This document shows positions 32,767-33,906 of a stretch of 33,906 nucleotides of DNA, in pieces. The stretch's first letter is position 1, and each line of letters begins with the position of its first letter. The stretch covers positions 1-33,906 of the forward strand of contig JAESUH010000067.1 in assembly GCA_016763155.1 (NCBI GenBank). Direction: 5' to 3'. The translations under genes were made by a program, and so were the position numbers. The notes beneath the pieces were generated by a model. The model was given only the letters and a program-made list of their open reading frames with translations, had not been told where the DNA came from and did no database searches. The stretch is from Rhizobiaceae bacterium (GTDB lineage Bacteria > Pseudomonadota > Alphaproteobacteria > Rhizobiales > Rhizobiaceae).

Positions 32767-33906
32767 TGGCTCTTTCCCTGCTTCACGCCAATGACCGACC
32801 GGGCCAACACGCCCCCTCCTGGTATGCCGCCAGTGCTCATTCCTTTGACGAATTTCCCCCACTGCAAGGGGGGCAAACCTTCGATATCACAATTATCGGA
32901 GGTGGTTATTCCGGTCTATCTTCCGCCCTTCATCTTGCAGAAAACGGCTATAAAGTAGCAATTGTCGAAGCTCACCGGATCGGATGGGGCGCATCCGGCA
33001 GAAATGGCGGGCAGATTTCCTCAGGGCTCAGTCCAGATCAGGAAAAAATTGAAACTCTGGTCGGAAAAGAACTGGCAAAACAAGTCTATCATCTGGGAAA
33101 CGAGGCTGCTGAAACCGTCCGCTCCCTGATAAAAACCCATGCAATAGACTGTGCCTATCGCCCCGGCGTCATTGAAGCAAACCACCGCAAGCACCTTGAT
33201 AAAGGCACAGCATCCTATGTGGAAAAAATGCAACGGGATTACGATTGCACATCGATGGAATATCTGGCTCCGGATGCCTTGCGCCAAAAACTGAATTCAC
33301 CAGATTATTCAGGCGGCATGATGGATAGCGCTTCGGGACATTTGCATCCTCTCAATTTCGCCCGCGGCCTGGCAAAGGCTGCACTAGCCGCTGGTGTCAA
33401 AATATTTGAATCAAGCGAAGTGACTGCAATTGAACAAGGCAAAAACCCGAATGTGAAAACCGCATCGGGGGAAATAAAATGCAATTGGGCCATCCTCGCA
33501 TGCAATGGCTATATCGGTGATTTGAACAAATCATCCGCAAGCCGGGTCCTGCCGCTGAACAACTTCATCATAGCAACAGAACCGTTGGATGAAGACATTG
33601 CAAAATCGCTGATTACCGACCGAGAGGCAGTCTATGACAGCCGCTTTGTGGTAAATTATTTCAGGCTTTCTGAGGATAACCGCATGTTATTTGGCGGTGG
33701 CGAAAACTATGGCTATCGCTTCCCAAAAGACATCAAAACCTTTGTGCGCCCAAAAATGTTGCAGATATTTCCTCAGTTGGAATCCGTAAAAATCGATTAT
33801 GGCTGGGGTGGAACCCTTGGCATCACCCAGAATCGCTTGCCATTATTTGAAATAACCCGGGGCAATATCCTCAACATTTCGGGCTATTCAGGTACAGGCG
33901 TTGCCA
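32766..33906 (+). CDS. puuB: Gamma-glutamylputrescine oxidase (PuuB-like FAD oxidoreductase), C-terminus cut by window edge
   Basis: About 380 codons are visible, open to the window end, so the last part (roughly 45-50 residues by family length) is missing. The ATG at 32766 overlaps the preceding TAA as TAATG. A leader of about 40 residues (APSWYAASAHSFDEFPPLQG) is followed by the FAD motif DITIIGGGYSGLSSALHLAE and VEAHRIGWGASGRNGGQISS, typical of the DAO/GlpO family. Further signatures are HLHPLNFARGLAKAALAAGV, RMLFGGGENYG and DYGWGGTLGITQNRLPLFE. It should oxidise gamma-glutamylputrescine to the aldehyde with release of ammonia and hydrogen peroxide. The dehydrogenase and hydrolase of the pathway would lie outside. 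Confidence 0.9.
   Translation, partial: MALSLLHANDRPGQHAPSWYAASAHSFDEFPPLQGGQTFDITIIGGGYSGLSSALHLAENGYKVAIVEAHRIGWGASGRNGGQISSGLSPDQEKIETLVGKELAKQVYHLGNEAAETVRSLIKTHAIDCAYRPGVIEANHRKHLDKGTASYVEKMQRDYDCTSMEYLAPDALRQKLNSPDYSGGMMDSASGHLHPLNFARGLAKAALAAGVKIFESSEVTAIEQGKNPNVKTASGEIKCNWAILACNGYIGDLNKSSASRVLPLNNFIIATEPLDEDIAKSLITDREAVYDSRFVVNYFRLSEDNRMLFGGGENYGYRFPKDIKTFVRPKMLQIFPQLESVKIDYGWGGTLGITQNRLPLFEITRGNILNISGYSGTGVA

Noticed and set aside
1-33906. tRNA genes, CRISPR arrays, insertion sequences or prophage genes
   Set aside because: No cloverleaf-like sequence, regularly spaced repeats, transposase or phage proteins were recognised on either strand.

Overview
The window looks like core chromosome of an alphaproteobacterium, most likely order Hyphomicrobiales (Rhizobiales). 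The evidence is a set of clade-typical genes: a split PntA transhydrogenase behind an aa3-oxidase subunit IV gene, an Omp10-like lipoprotein, EipA (DUF1134) divergent from the CtrA-pathway phosphotransferase ChpT, an alphaproteobacterial-type L31, and a MotA-like/OmpA-like envelope pair. By eye the G+C content is near 50% or a little below, low for terrestrial rhizobia, which may suggest a marine or host-associated relative. I see no tRNA, rRNA, insertion sequence, prophage, CRISPR array or replication origin. Genes are tightly packed; the longest gene-free stretch is about 245 bases (between the ABC exporter and rpmE), so no gap exceeds 300 bases.

Layout. 1-2042 (minus): start of pntAB, pntAA, the cox subunit IV gene and an Omp10-like lipoprotein; then pepF (minus). 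4138-5652: a TacA/NtrC-type sigma-54 activator. 5655-7592: two divergent EamA-type transporters. 7730-9982: a secreted DUF882/M15-fold protein with a long disordered tail; then a short YdcH-like protein and a TauE/SafE exporter (minus). 11365-16743 (plus): a ThiE-like protein, a Sel1-repeat protein, elongation factor P, an inositol-monophosphatase-like protein lacking its metal ligands, and a MotA-like/OmpA-like pair. 16753-20295: an FAD dehydrogenase convergent with an ABC exporter. 20541-22616: rpmE with its terminator, then a TetR regulator and flavin monooxygenase behind a perfect 18-bp palindrome. 22637-27821: an RluD-type pseudouridine synthase (minus), a small membrane protein (plus), then on the minus strand a His-rich periplasmic protein, a MauG/CCP-type di-heme protein, a coiled-coil membrane protein and eipA. 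28054-28698: chpT. 28710-29885 (minus): an alpha-hydroxy-acid oxidase. 29996 to the end: a putrescine-catabolism operon (aminotransferase, gamma-glutamylputrescine synthetase, gamma-glutamylputrescine oxidase cut by the window edge).

Most genes are housekeeping. The points most worth a second look are (1) the efp-linked IMPase-like protein, where every recognisable metal-binding position has changed although the fold is retained; (2) the His-rich periplasmic protein paired with a di-heme protein of the MauG/MbnH/CCP superfamily, a possible enzyme-substrate or metal-handling pair; (3) the TetR/monooxygenase operon, whose palindrome lies inside an apparent promoter placed so that the mRNA would be leaderless; and (4) the stator-like MotA/OmpA pair with no flagellar or Zorya neighbours.
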